Notes under the pieces: model-generated
Told to the model about the DNA's origin: nothing
The model's database searches: none
Seen by the model: only the letters and a program-made list of their open reading frames with translations
Assembly: GCF_964275005.1 (NCBI RefSeq)
Contig: NC_092699.1
Location: forward strand, 17,970,901 to 18,034,900
Length of the DNA: 64,000 bases
Reading direction: 5' to 3'
Source: Diadema setosum
Lineage: Eukaryota; Echinodermata; Echinoidea; Diadematoida; Diadematidae
Position numbers and translations under genes: made by a program
In this document: piece by piece, positions 12,201-24,940 of the stretch
Layout: the number at the start of each line of letters is the position of its first letter
Position numbering within the stretch: the stretch's first letter is position 1

Positions 12201-14047
12201 GAACAGTAAACGTCGTCATCGTATACAGTCATCGCGCCCCAAAATCCCCTGCCATCAATATGATCATCAACATGACGGTTTTCCATAGCAACTTTTGAGC
12301 TGCAGCTCGGTGGGCACACTCTCCGGCCCAGTTTTCGTCTTTTACATTTCACGGTTATCTTCGTGTGTTTGACGTGAGGTTAGTGCGGATTACTATCCTA
12401 AGACGAGAATTAAGCCAAGAAATGATGTAGCCTTATTTTGTGTCTATATTAGGTTACGCCAGAATATTAGAATACAAATGTATTTTCAACTACTCGCGAG
12501 CAGCATTCAGCTGTTGCTTTTGGTCGTATTCATCTGTCTGTTTATGTAAATTATGACATAACGACAACAAAAACTACTTCACATAAATCACAGTGTGTGT
12601 TTCCTCTCGTCAAGTCGCATTTCTCCGTAATCCCCTTCAAATTCATGCCCCCTCTCTTTACCTTCTTTCATACGTGTATTCATCTTATCACTGGATTCAG
12701 TGGCTAGTATTGATAATGATTCACAGCCAGTTGTTCACGGGCGATGTTTATCCACGGCATCCAGCGAAAGTCGTTGATTTACCGCTGTTTTCCATCCGAA
12801 CTTCCACAGGGTACTTGCATCATTCCAAGTCAGTTGGGATTATAGCTGGAGTTATCATACAGTTTTGGGGGAATTTTATGGTCAGGGGTCTCTTTCTACC
12901 TATACACTCGCCTCCCGGGTAGAACGATCGATCATAAATCTACTCCTTTGTTCGACATTACGTACCATGCGATAGTCGAGACAGCAGATGCTGCTATCAT
13001 TCCAAAACGTCTTCCAAATTCTTTCCTATTTTTGTCATCCGTTCACATCCACGGAGTCTTTCTTTGTGTGCATGAAATCGACTGTTTTTCTTTGATGTTG
13101 TGCTGTAGCAATTGTTTCTGGAGATATCATAAATAAGAAGCTTCAGCCTTGATGTACAGTTAACATTCGTCGCTATTTATTACAAAGTAGGTGTGTTGTG
13201 AGGTAAAGTGTGCATAATGAGCGTTTTTGTGGCTGAAGCGTGTGGATTTCATATAAAAGATGTAAATGTATTTCTTGTTTTCTTGTAATTGCATAATAGT
13301 GCAGCAGGGGAGGAAAGAGTGGAAAACATTTCAAAACTGTATCTTTCAAATATGTTTACATACAATCTTGTGAGTGGCCAGAAGGAAAAAAAAGGCTTAT
13401 AAAAATAACAATTGTATTTTAAGATTCGTATTTCTTTAACGTTGTTATTGTGTAATATTTCATACATCCCAAGCATCATCACTTTATCGACATCCAATCT
13501 TTCCATAACACTTCCATTTCATGGATGTACAGGGAATGATAATGAAAACTCTTTATCACCTACAGATTTATCGTGGACCATTTATTCTCTAGGCAAAATT
13601 CAAACATTTTAAGGAACGGTTTCGATGTTTGTTTGTTTGTGTGTATGTTGAGCTTACTTTCTTCAACATAATTTCATACACGAGTCAAAATTCTTTGTAG
13701 CAATACATAAGAAAATATTTATCTATATATTACAATGTACATGTTACAAAGGGGAAAAGATACCGATTTTGATGTTAATATCAACAAGATAAAATTCATC
13801 CTTGTATTAATCCGTTATCATAATTGTTGCTGCTGAAATTATAATCATCATCATAATGACTATAATCCTTATCTTGATAGATGAGTATGCTTTTAAGTCT
13901 ATTCTTCATTAGTTTTTATAAAAAACAGAACTGTACTTTGATGGGCATTAGATTATTAGTATTCAAAAAATGTGGGTTTTTTTTTTATTGGAATCAGGAG
14001 TACTAATACTGATATGTGTGTGTTGCTAGCGATTAGGTTAATATGAC

Positions 14048-14095
<48 letters not shown>

Positions 14096-14315
14096 CATTT
14101 ATTTATAGAGATGACCATACTCGATATGTTCAGCTAGGATGTATTCAACGTATCAGTATCAGAATGATTTTGATGATTAATATTAACAACATATTAGCTG
14201 CCATCATAAAGAAGTACATAGGTGCCCTACAGGTAGCGACCGAAATTTGTAAGTGGTAAGATATTACGTGAAGAAATTTCGTCGATGAACAATATTCCGT
14301 ATATCAAAAACAAGC
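12201..14315. other. Decarboxylase 3' UTR and intergenic sequence
   Basis: The first part should be 3' UTR of the decarboxylase. No polyadenylation site could be fixed with confidence. The rest is AT-rich with an (AT)n tract at 14045-14090. No other gene is seen. Confidence 0.45.
14045..14090 (+). repeat. (AT)n microsatellite
   Basis: Nearly pure AT dinucleotide run. Confidence 0.9.
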
Positions 14316-14730
14316 CTACTCCCCACTACAGTGCGATGGATAAAGCTCTAGACTTCTAAAAAGATGATCTAGGGTTCCGGCAGGGCTGCCAACATTGGAA
14401 ACTAGTTGAGAGTGAGACTCCCATAGGCCAATGCTATAATTTAGGAGTCAAAATGAGTGAGATCAATAGAAATGCATGCAAATGAAATAAAGTTTTAGAG
14501 TGAGAAAGGACCAAAATGAGTGAGTCTCACTCTCAATGAGTGAGAGTTGGCAGCCCTGGGTTCGAATCATGCGTAGTGCATACAAATTAACATCCATATT
14601 TGTGTGGTTTTTTTTATATTCAATTACCCTTGTACAAACTGTTTCACCCAGCACTATGTACGTCCATGGAGGGACTGAATGGGTGCCTGGCAGTGCATCG
14701 GCAATAATCATCATAAAATCATGTGTTGGA
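14316..14730 (+). mobile_element. tRNA-derived SINE, interrupted by an hAT MITE
   Basis: An A-box-like segment (TGCGATGGATAAAGC) near 14332 is followed by TCTAGGGTTC, where the B box is broken. It resumes after 14558 as GGTTCGAATC. The 3' part ends in CAATAATCATCATAAAAT, an ATC/ATT-rich tail. Removing the 14381-14558 insert restores tRNA-like A-to-B spacing. Confidence 0.75.
14381..14558. mobile_element. hAT-type MITE, 178 bp, inserted in SINE
   Basis: Termini are CAGGGCTGCCAAC and GTTGGCAGCCCTG, perfect 13-bp inverted repeats with the CAGGG ends usual for hAT elements. Flanking 8-mers GGTTCCGG (14373-14380) and GGTTCGAA (14559-14566) agree at the first five positions, as a decayed 8-bp target duplication would. 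The interior repeats GAGTGAGA / TCTCACTC. Confidence 0.88.
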
Positions 14731-15477
14731 GTGAGGTCAAAATGTCAAGGGTGACTCTTATGCCCACCAGATGACATGAAAACTGTTCTTTTTATGTAAA
14801 AACATAATCATAATCAATCTGGGACATTGATTCTTGTTAAATGCGAGTTGCTGAAGTGGTCCCTTCAAAAGCAATGACAAGGACAACTATACAATACTCT
14901 GTGTGTGCGTGTGCGCGCGTGTATCTGTTTTGCCCATTTGATTACCAGACAACGAATCAGTGAGGTACTTTTTGCTTTACATGTGGTCAGAAATTCAGAT
15001 ATTATACAGTATGTCCCCCCACCAAAAGAAAAAAAAGTAATAATAATAATAATAATAACAATCGAATTTTCGCATTGATAACATCCAATATGATTTAACC
15101 GCCTAAGTGCTACTCCAGGGTCTTGAAAATAAAATCTTAGCTACATTATGCAGAAAACCCCATTAAATTTGATCGAGTTGTCACAGAGATATGTGGATCA
15201 TTGTAACGCGTGTCATGGGTATGATTCTTCCGAGTTCGGCACTTGGATGCTCTTGGAACTGCTGTGTGAACACAAATGGACAGAACTTGGAGGGAATGGA
15301 TTCCGACATGCTCTACAAAACTCCTCATTTCTCCTTGACCACTGAAGCAAATCGGATGGTGTCTGTAAGATGTAGGTACAATAATAAGTTATAGTTCAAT
15401 ACCCTGAAATCGTATTGGGATTGATTCACTATATTTAGAGCTTTCATTGTGGAGGGTCCCGTTGCATTTTTTTGTTT

Positions 15478-15514
<37 letters not shown>

Positions 15515-15540
15515 TTTTATTTTTTTTTTTTGGGGGGGGG
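15478..15540 (+). repeat. (TTTA)n followed by T run and G run
   Basis: TTTA tetranucleotides grade into an 11-T run and then a 9-G run. Confidence 0.9.
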
Positions 15541-18500
15541 ACATACGGTATACCATGTAGTTGTTAATTTATTGCTTAGGTTGTGGGGATATGTAAATGG
15601 ATATTTTATTACACAAGTAGCTTTTAAGGTGATTTGTATGGACTGTCTTGGTGACGCTGATACAATGGCCGTTAATACAATGTATCACGATATTTGTGTA
15701 CTGTAATCACTTTCATACGTAAAGACATTGTCTTCATCCGCGAAATAATCAGGCCTATATTACCGTGAATATCGTTATGCAAGCTTCATCTTTATCCTGT
15801 TCTGTATATATTCCTGGGATTTGTTGTCCTTTGTCAATATCATGGTAAATTAACGGAATGGTCTTTGACGTCATAATCTGCATGTGACGTCACTTTGACA
15901 ACTGCAGTCCTGTAACGGAGGAGTTATTGATAATTCCTGTCAATGCAGTACAATGATGTTGTCTCCCACTTGTTGGTGTAGTGTTTCTGTAGTGTTTCTG
16001 TAAGTGTATGCCTTTGTATCATTCAATTTAATGGCATATAATATGTCTTGTGGCGTTTCCATTTTTGTAACATTTTCAGATGGTTGTAATGTCGCATTTT
16101 CATTAAACAGTGAAGAGAAACACAAGTCGATTCTGGGCATCATAATTTGGTGTGATCATTCCTTTCCATGTTGCTGAACATGAGGTTAACGTAGGAAGTA
16201 ATAATGATGCTGAAAGCGAAAGTAATGATTCAATAATGTTGATACTCTAATCATCTTCACATTAATTATCATAATTACCATTATCATCATCTTCAGCATC
16301 ATCATTACCTTTACTACATGTATTACTAATACTATCACCGTCATCATTATTGACGATAAAGAACAGTGATTACCATCACACAAATTTTCTCATATCTAGC
16401 TATAGGTTTTAATATTAGTCACAATCACAAAAAGACACTTTAATGAGAATTGTCATCACTTTGCGACTCTCCTACTGGTTTATACATCTTTACCCCCCCC
16501 CCCCCAAAAAAAAATAAATAAATAAAAAAAAACTATAAAAATAGATGAATAAATAGAATTGTAATTCATTTTGTAAATACATGTGATTCTAATGCAGTTG
16601 CAATGTTCAAGATGGCTTCAACACAAAGTGTAATACCAAAGAAAGAAAATGGTAGAAGCTTTATTATTAACACTGGACAGTGATATCAGGAGTAGTCACA
16701 ACCTTTGTACATTGATAAGCTGATGATGGCATTGGATAATGATAATGCTTTATCATGTCAAAATGCTCTTCTAACATATTCAATCATAGTAGTGTCTATG
16801 AAACACAATGTGTCCTTTAGGCACACCATATTTGGAATGAAACACATTCTCTCACAATTTTTTTTTTTTAAATTTGTAACATCACATTTAAACAAACACA
16901 CAAACATTCACAGACACAATTTGAAAGCAGCACCGAACAGCAAAAGAAAAAAAAAAGTGATAGACAAACAGACAGGAGGAAAACAAAAATATTGAAATGA
17001 AGACGTTAATCTTTGATATTCATCATAAATTTATAATCAAAAGCCTCTCACCCGGGCACAGGCTACACATGTAGCCATATTTACACAAATATGACATGGT
17101 AGGTTACATGGCTACAACGTTCTTGCTTCATTCTTCAGCACATTCAATAGCGTCATGTCATATAAATCGTAACCACTTCACAAACTATGCACTCTGGGAC
17201 TTTGCCTTGCATTTGCCTTCTCATACAGAGCTCTGTGTAGATATCTTTACTCAATTAAGCGAACCCCCGCCCCCCACACACACATACATTCAGACTTGAG
17301 AAAGCACTACATACTGTACACGCTGCTGTTTTCGCATACAGATATTTTTGTGAATGCCAGTTAATCGCAAATTTTCGCGAGCTGCGTAATTTCACGCTTT
17401 GTGGTCTTCTCATCTCTATTCATGATGACTGCTGCAATAAAAAATAAATAAATATCACAAAGATTTAGAAGAAAGCGAGACTTCTGTGAATTAGTGCTAG
17501 TATGTACTAGACTCTACAAGTGACTAATAAAGTGACTGCTATTAAAATGTTAGTGGTATCAGGGTTCTGCCTCTACATTAATGTAACAAAAGTGTGCCGG
17601 TCTTGGATCAGTGAAAGGGGGTCAAATCGCTGTTTTCATTTTTGTCAGTATTTTTGCATGTTTTAACAATCGTGACCAAGTGCCTGTTAGCGAAACCAGC
17701 AAAAATTTCAGCATACACATGTACACTTGGACAGCATTCTAAATGCTACAGAGACCACATGATGTCTGATTGAACTGTCCTTTGCTGATGCACTAAGATG
17801 CTCTGCTATTCTAATGATCCTGGTTAACAACCACTTCATGGGGTCTAAAATGGCCTACTTTAAGGTATGAAATACCAATACCGAAGTAAAGTGGAGTAAT
17901 TTTGCTGGCATGAGTACATAGGCCTACATAGCCATACATATCTCCCATTTGTTCTTTTGGACTTATCACATGTTACAGTGAAATCTTACATGATGGATTA
18001 CCAAGATCAGAATGGCATACTTCAAACTTTTACAAGAGCACTGTGTCTTGCCACTTACATACTAAATCCATGTGTGATTAGTCTTTCCAATACTCTCAAG
18101 CACTACTGACAAACAGACAAACAAATTTGTCATAGTCGAAAGAGGTCTCTAATGCTGCAATTTCACTTTCTGGTTGAAATTGGGTTACAGATGTTTCATG
18201 AAAACAGGAATGTATTCCTGGGTGTTCTCCTGCATACACTGTTTTTGATCATCAAAAATTTTCTATTTTACCTGTGAGTTATGCCCAATTTATTACAAAA
18301 ACATAGTCAATGCCGCAGCAATGTTCAAAAGGCCACAGATTAAAAGATTACAATCTTGCAATAAACTCATCGTAAGTGTGAATATTCAGCAGTAAATTAT
18401 TCCTTTGACACCACAAATATATTTGCCTGAATATGACACCATTAAAATATCAAAAAGTGTTCAACAAGCATACACTTGTAGACTCTGACCTCTACACAGA

Positions 18501-18681
18501 GTGGTAAGACTGTCATGCCATGCAACAAGTTCTTAGATCGATCCATGTCATGAAACTGGCTGGAATTATTCCAGCAAAACATTTCTTCATATATTGACTT
18601 ACAGTATATCCACACCACCTGCAAGATATACCAATAGTTTAAAACAATGATGGTGCATTAGTAATGCGTGCCTTCCAGTTG
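15541..18681. other. Intergenic sequence and probable MIC10 3' UTR (- strand)
   Basis: No further gene is recognised. The stretch includes ATC/ATT-rich simple sequence at 16186-16380 and a C-run/A-run at 16493-16514. TTTATT at 16660-16665 would be AATAAA on the - strand and might end the MIC10 3' UTR, which would then be about 2 kb. That is only a suggestion. Confidence 0.35.
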
Positions 18682-20202
18682 CTATGATGAGGGTGCCGTT
18701 TCGGGAACAGCTGGCATTTCTACTGCTTTGGTTGTGTCTGCAACAACATCCGGGAGAACCTGGAAGCGGATGAAGAGGAAAACAACAATGCTTGGAGTTA
18801 CAGATGGTATAAAAAAAAAAAAAAAAGATCACACAGGAGAACACAAATTGATAAGGTGAAGAAGGAAAAGCTGGAATATGATGTTATTATGGAGAAAGAC
18901 AAAATGATGGGAAGACAAAGATAAAAACTGACAAGAAAACAAGGAGGAGATAATAAGAAAATGTTTGGAGGGGTAAGAAGTTCGGTGTGTGCTAGCCACC
19001 AGTGCCTTTAGAATTTGTACTGGAAATGTTTGCTGGAAAATATCACTGAGTGAATGAAGCAGACAAATGAAGTACATAAAAAGATCAGTAAGGCATGTAT
19101 AGCTATGAAACATCTGTAAAATATACTGTGGGAATGAACAGCATAATACAGTGTATGTACAGCATAATCACTACCATTATGTCTGTAAATATTATGGCCA
19201 CCTTCCCTTTACAGGATCAAGATGCAAGTGCACTTTAAAACATTTAGTTCTACATACAAATTTTTAAAAATTCCTCAAAAATCAAAATCACACTGGTAGC
19301 AATGTCTCTTCACTTCCACTACTACTGAGATGGAACAAATACTTGTGCTTGTATTTAAAATGTAATTACAATGACAGTAATTACAATGTTAAAATCTTTT
19401 ATGTTATGTAATATTTTAAAACATTCTCAATTTACAGAATAAACTTATCATCAGCATCATTCTTAACATCAATAACTATGTTAAGGGATTGGGTCACAAG
19501 CCTAATTATCATATAAACTCCCTAAAATCTCCCAAAATATTTCTAGCACATATATATTGTAATACAAGTATGATAATATGCCAACAGCTGTCTGTATTTC
19601 ACTGGAAGAAGAATACACAGTGTGAAAGACTTTTAAACAGGGTGCACATTTTTGTTACATCTTTGATGTCCCAGGGGTTAAGGCACTATGTGGCCCTTGG
19701 TGGCTTGCTCAGTTGCTGTGGCCATCCCTGCATGATGGACCCAACAAATCTTGGGTGTTTTTTCCCCCTTTATCATTGATATGTGAAATCATTACCAACC
19801 TTGACAATCTTTCCATGGAGTTTGAATGGATCCCTGAAATCATGTTGGCAATTAGCATAGCCCATGCCAAGTCCAATTCCAGATCCAAAGGCAATGGGCC
19901 ACGGTCGTCCTGTTATTGAAAATGTCAAAATAACAACACTACATACAAGAGTACAATACACGTATATGATGATAATACGGTCTTATTTACCTAGGAAAAT
20001 TCATTCACTATTAGCACTATTTTTCCAGACGGCCTTGCTCTCTATTCCAACACTGAAACCCATTAGCAAACCTAGGTCAAGATGAGACATCGTCGATTAA
20101 AACATCTATTCTGGACGAGGACATAAGCACTTGCTGGCAGGACTCAAACTGTGGACCTCTGTTTCAAAATAAGGAGTCCTATCCATAATACCACAGAACC
20201 CC

Positions 20203-20242
<40 letters not shown>

Positions 20243-22634
20243 ACATCAAACATTCTGCTTATTATTTTCATCTGGTCTATGAGTGTGTTTCTACTGAGCG
20301 ACGAAAATTCGAGGTGATGCCAGGTGATGCGATTCGTGGTGATACGTGGTGATGCGTGGTGACACCTCAAATTTTTCCTCAGTAGAAACAGATCGGGTAG
20401 TGGCCGATGTACGGTGATGCGAGGTGCTCCGTTGTCCACCTTTTGAGGTGGTCGATGCGTGGTGATGCGAGGGACGATTCTCAGTAGAAACACACCGGGT
20501 AGCGAAATTCGCGGTGTACCGGAAGTCTGGAATAATTGGGAGCTTTCGCCCGCGCTTTTCAAATAGGTTCATCGCACACTCCGACACTTGTGTACACAGC
20601 GACCGTATCTCGCGTAGTTTCGCACGCATCAGTACCAACTCCTACTATACACGAGGTGGTATGGTACATGTTGTGAATTTGCGTGCATTCATCGTCTATT
20701 GTCTGCATGCCCAACAGCCTATCACACTATATACTCTGATTTTTACACCGAGTTCATTTTCCCATAATATCGTATTGTCTCAAAGTTGTAGATTCCCTAA
20801 TTCGTTTTCACTGGAATACTAACGTTAGTATGTCGGAGCCCCGGGAGAGCATTAATTGGACCCTCGACCTGCAATGATTCCTAATAACCAAGTGGCAGGA
20901 AATGTTGGTGAGGGGCATTCAGTGGCCTACCACAAAATGGCTGAGGCAGCTCGACCCGATCTGTGACCTGAAAATACGTTACTTCCGGATTTACGGCATT
21001 TAGCACGTCACATTGCATCACTACATATTCTATCGCTCAGTAGAAACAGCTCGAGTGGTCGTAAAATACGAGGTGATGCGGGAGACAAAATTCGTGGTGA
21101 TGCGAGGTGATGCGAGGTGCTCTCAGTAGAAACACGCTATATGATTAGAAATAGGCCTCATGACATTTGGCTGTTCACCAGATCTTTATTCATTTTATTC
21201 TACTTGTACTCTTTTTTTTTCGCTGTTCTGTAGCACCACTCATAAACAAAGGGTAGTGGGTTGCCACTTCATTTAGAGCTCATTCTATACTACACTTATT
21301 CCTGTCAGATTTCTGGCAAGCTTTTTCATACCAGAACCATTTCTGGCCTTGTATGGCATGAGCCGCAAAACTGCATGGCGTGAAGTAAAAAGTAACTTAC
21401 TTTTGAAGATGAATACTGAGAAAACCACTCCAAGTCCAAGACCTCCACCTGTGCACGTAGAGAATAAAAATGTAATTGCAAATGTTCAGTTTACAAATCA
21501 ACACTTTTGATTACAGATGATAATATGACATTAGGGGATTAATTAGAATTAACAGCCAAAACCCTTATTCATTGACAGTCAATTTCAAGACAAGGAAGAC
21601 TGCAAGCCAGCAGCCGAGCCAATACAATGTAGACCTTCTACACGTCACAGAAAGCAAAGATAGATTGAAGGAAGTACAGTAAGCCCCAGTCTTTATTCTG
21701 TCATAACTCATATCAATATGGGGTGTCATTGCATTCTCAGACATACACTGTATATAGTGACATACTGTACACTGTACATGATACTGAATTTGTATTGTCA
21801 ATGTTGGGGTAAAGAAATTGCAGTAGGCCACCTAATCATGAACATGAACAGATGAACATGAACAAAGAACAGTAGCACTTTCAATAACATCAACTTTCAA
21901 GATTGAACTTGTGAAGGAAGCAGGCTAATGTGAAGAAGACAGGATTGATTTTTATTTTTTTCTGTAGGCATAGGCCTACATTGTATGTATTTTGTATTTT
22001 CTCTTCTTTTTTTTTTTTTTTTTTTTGGGGGGGGGGTGGGGCCTGGGGATGTGGAGACTGGGGCATTCATACATGTATGAGCTAAATCTAACACTTATCT
22101 ACAGTACCCAGTGCAGTAGTATCACTATCAGTAAAATCCTGCTGCTGTTTAGTGTTATTCAAATCGCATTATGGCAGCAACTACAAACTATTAACAGAGC
22201 CAAATAAAGCCAGAGTCCAGCAGAGAGGCAAAAACTATGTAATCTCAGCTCAGCTGTGTAAAAGGTAAACTTAGCGTCTTTAAGTTTATTCATTATTGCC
22301 CTGGCATAAACAACATGACCATTCCCCTTTCAAGTTACAATCAATGATCACAAACTTCAAATATGACAGGTCTACATAGGGTGGCAACTGGAGAATTACA
22401 GTACATGCAACTAGGCCCCTAAGTAGGTTCACAAGTTTATGAGGCCTGTCTTATATTTTTATGTCTTGGCTTGCCCAACCGAACCAAGTCGAACGTCGAA
22501 CGAGCACACTAACGTTGTCGTTAGCTCACTCATGCCTCATTTAACAACTTACCAACTTTAATCAAAGTGTCGGAAATGCATCTGTCCCATTTCTGTCCAA
22601 GGACATCTTCACTTCTTGTCGGAGAATCAGACAT
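18682..22634 (-). CDS. MICOS10: MICOS complex subunit MIC10 (4 exons, complete)
   Basis: Small inner-mitochondrial-membrane protein that oligomerises to bend membrane at crista junctions as a core MICOS subunit. Exons on the - strand: 22634-22553 (ATG), 21448-21401, 19909-19796, 18737-18682 (TAG), totalling 300 nt and 99 residues. N-terminal KWDRC is conserved. Exon 2 encodes the first hairpin membrane segment with the glycine motif GGGLGLG. Exon 3 encodes RRPWPIAFGSG, the second glycine motif (GSGIGLGMG) and NCQHDF..HGK, all hallmarks of MIC10. Splice phases agree (1, 1, 1). The human protein is about 78 residues and ends soon after HGK. Here exon 4 adds about 20 polar residues (VDTTKAVEMPAVPETAPSS). 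Reading past the exon 3 donor would instead end after VGNDFTYQ. Introns contain a SINE and a repeat element. Confidence 0.95.
20040..20205 (-). mobile_element. tRNA-derived SINE, in MIC10 intron 2
   Basis: On the - strand: A box TGGTATTATGG, then B box AGTTTGAGTCC, then GTGCTTATGTCC..AGATGTTTTAA, which matches the body of the copies at 39096 and 59408. A ~34-nt A run on the + strand (20206-20239) abuts its head. Confidence 0.75.
20285..21135. mobile_element. Repeat element bounded by GTGTTTCTACTGAG inverted ends, ~850 bp
   Basis: It begins GTGTTTCTACTGAGCG and ends CTCAGTAGAAACAC. CTCAGTAGAAACA also recurs inside at about 20380, 20482 and 21029. Between these lie many GAGGTGATGCG / GTGGTGATGCG units, concentrated at both ends. 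It looks like a non-autonomous DNA transposon whose subterminal regions are arrays of a short motif. The superfamily is not clear and target duplications are ambiguous. Confidence 0.7.
22007..22036 (+). repeat. Composite T(20)G(10) homopolymer
   Basis: Pure T run followed directly by G run, in MIC10 intron 1. Confidence 0.9.
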
Positions 22635-23031
22635 AATCTCTGCTTAACAGCACTGTAAAAGTTACGTTTAGAGACCTAGTACTGTAGCAAGCCGACAGTT
22701 CCCGTGTTGTGAGCCGGTGTCCAATGCTGCGTGTGCTGTGTTATTGCTGGCTGGTATATATCGGCATGCAGTGCAGTGCAATGTGCAGTGGGGGTGCAGT
22801 GGACGTAAAAAACTCCAAACTGAAATAGTCGGACAATTTCGCGGTACGCGCTTACTGACTCGCCTGGTAAAAATTCGACCAGTGAGATATGAGGTAGTTC
22901 GGTCGTCAACTCGCCCATTATTATTTTGGCCGACCCGTCACCGCGCTAATTCAGAATTGATAAGAGCAAGATTTCTTGTATTGGGTTTAGCAAATACTGT
23001 ATTGCGCTGCTGATCGCGCTAACTGGTGTTT

Positions 23032-23050
23032 TGTGTGTGTGTGTGTGTGT

Positions 23051-23103
<53 letters not shown>
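23032..23103 (+). repeat. (GT)n microsatellite
   Basis: About 36 GT units with one TA interruption. The LINE remnant begins at its right edge. Confidence 0.95.
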
Positions 23104-23106
<3 letters not shown>

Positions 23107-24940
23107 ACACATGCAAAAAGACTCGTAAGTCAAAGAGTAATGTGGGTGAAAAGACTTTTTTGTGGAGAAAAGAATATGACCTGGAAAAAGTATTTTCAGT
23201 ATTTTTTTAGGTCAGTTGGTGGTAATTTAATTTTTCAGTGTAATTTTGAAATAAATAAGCTTTCTTTGAAAGTTCTGAAATTTTATAAAGAGATTTTACA
23301 AGCGTGGCAAGATTTGGGAAGTTTGAGAGACTTAGAAGAGGGGTTTATGAATCAAATAGTATTTAATAATAGATTTTTTATTGAAAGGTAAAATGATATA
23401 TAATGAAAATCTATTCAGGAAAAATATCTATATATTATGTCATTATTTTGATGGAAAAGGTATACGGCCGATTATTTATTTTCAAAAAGCAGGTTATGTA
23501 GTGAGGAGATTGAATATGTTTGGAGGATTTGTAATGTAATTTTGAAAAGTGGACGGTTTAGTTTATCCTGGGTCAGTAATAAACCTTGTCAAGTGTATGA
23601 TATTTGGTTAAAATTACATGGAAAAGAAATTAGGATTGGTGACATACCTTCGAGGAAGATTTACACGCATTTTTTTTAAACTGATTTGCAACATTTATAT
23701 ACATTGGAAGTACGAGATCAACAGAGTAATTTTGTCTTCTCCTCAAAAGTAACCCAAGATATTTTTCTTCGACCCAGAGTCACAACTCTTATCCCAAAGC
23801 TTAGGGAATTTCATTTTAAACTTCTTCATGGTGCACTTTATACAAAAGTTAGTGTTGAGATTTGGGTTTGTTTCGGATGATCTCTGTTCTTTCTGCAAAA
23901 AGAGCACTGTATATTCACATTTATTTTGGTAGTGTATTAAAGTGCAGGATTTGTGGCAAATTATTATTCAGAAATTTAATTTAGAAGAATTAGGAAATAT
24001 GAATTGGGAAGTTGTTTATACAGGTATGGAAAGTCGTTAAAAATCAAAGGGTGGAATACAATTATATTGATGATTAAATACATTTTATATTTAGCGAGAT
24101 CAGAAGGGGAGGTACCAAATTTTAATGAAGTTATGAAGTATTTTAAGATGTGTAAAGAAGAAGAAAATAAGATATCTAGTAAAAGAGGAATAGTTGGAAT
24201 GCATTTGTCAAAGTGGGAATATTACATTAGGTATACCGAGGATGATAATCCTATGTGATTACCTTTTTCTGTTTTGAATTTGCCGTACATGTATCTGCGA
24301 GTTATTGTCATAATTATCGTTGTCGGGTTTTTTTTTTCCTCGTCTCTATTGCTTCTACCATTTCCATATCACTTCGATATTATGAGTAGGAAGTATTTTA
24401 TTGTATGAGAAACAAATGGCAATACTAATACTGCAAAGTTATTCAAGTCTGAATAAAACCTGAAACTTGAGGGCTGAAGGCACGGGGGGGGGGAGGGGAG
24501 GGGTGCATGTTGGCGTTGTGTGGGGATGTGTGTGTGCATGTGTGTATGTTGTCTCGCAAATGGCTTTGTTTTGTGTTTTTTCTCTTAGAGAAACAGTGAA
24601 ATATGCCCCGTTTTGTGTTTTAAGTAAATGATCTATTATGTTCCCGTTTCGCGGGCTTGTGCGAGAATGTGTGTTTAAAAAAAAAAGAAGCGGATTTCGT
24701 TTCCTTGGTGTAGAGAGTTACAATGTAAAATTTGATATTAGTTTGCACAATGGTGGTGATACTGCATTTTGCCTTTATGTAGTGTAAGATTGACGTTATT
24801 GTGTACAATGTTTGTGTAAAAGCAGTTTGTCTTTGTATATGATGTTTTGTTTTGTTTCTGTGAACATTTCTGTTTCTATGATATGAAATGTATGAAATTC
24901 GAATAAAGAATAATATAAAAAAAAGAAAAAAAAAGAAAAG
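23104..24940 (+). pseudogene. 5'-truncated, frameshifted LINE (non-LTR retrotransposon) 3' end
   Basis: Translations in shifting frames resemble the C-terminal part of a LINE reverse-transcriptase ORF: VMWVKRLFCGEK..WKKYF.., FYKEILQAWQDL and EGFMNQIVFNNRFF in 23104-23391, then IPKLREFHFKLLHG in 23686-23880. A CxxC..H..C-like stretch (CSFC-type, broken by stops) follows near 23880-23940, and GWNTIILMIKYILYLAR..SKWEYYIRY in 24004-24258. Stops and frameshifts separate the blocks, so it is not functional. A 3' UTR runs to an A-rich tail (AATAAAGAATAATAT, then A/G-rich) at about 24900-24940. The clade (CR1/L2/I-like) was not resolved. Confidence 0.8.

Noticed and set aside
11690..12352. 220-residue frame on - strand
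   Set aside because: Antisense of the decarboxylase last exon; no family similarity.
16186..16383. Met/Val/Ile-rich 65-residue frame on - strand
   Set aside because: Translation of ATC/ATT-rich simple sequence.
20179..20638. 127- and 115-residue His/Arg/Thr-rich frames on - strand
   Set aside because: Translation of GGTGATGCG repeats in the 20285-21135 element.
23026..23391. 121-residue open frame starting with alternating C/V
   Set aside because: The start is a translated GT microsatellite; the rest is LINE reverse-transcriptase remnant, not a separate gene.
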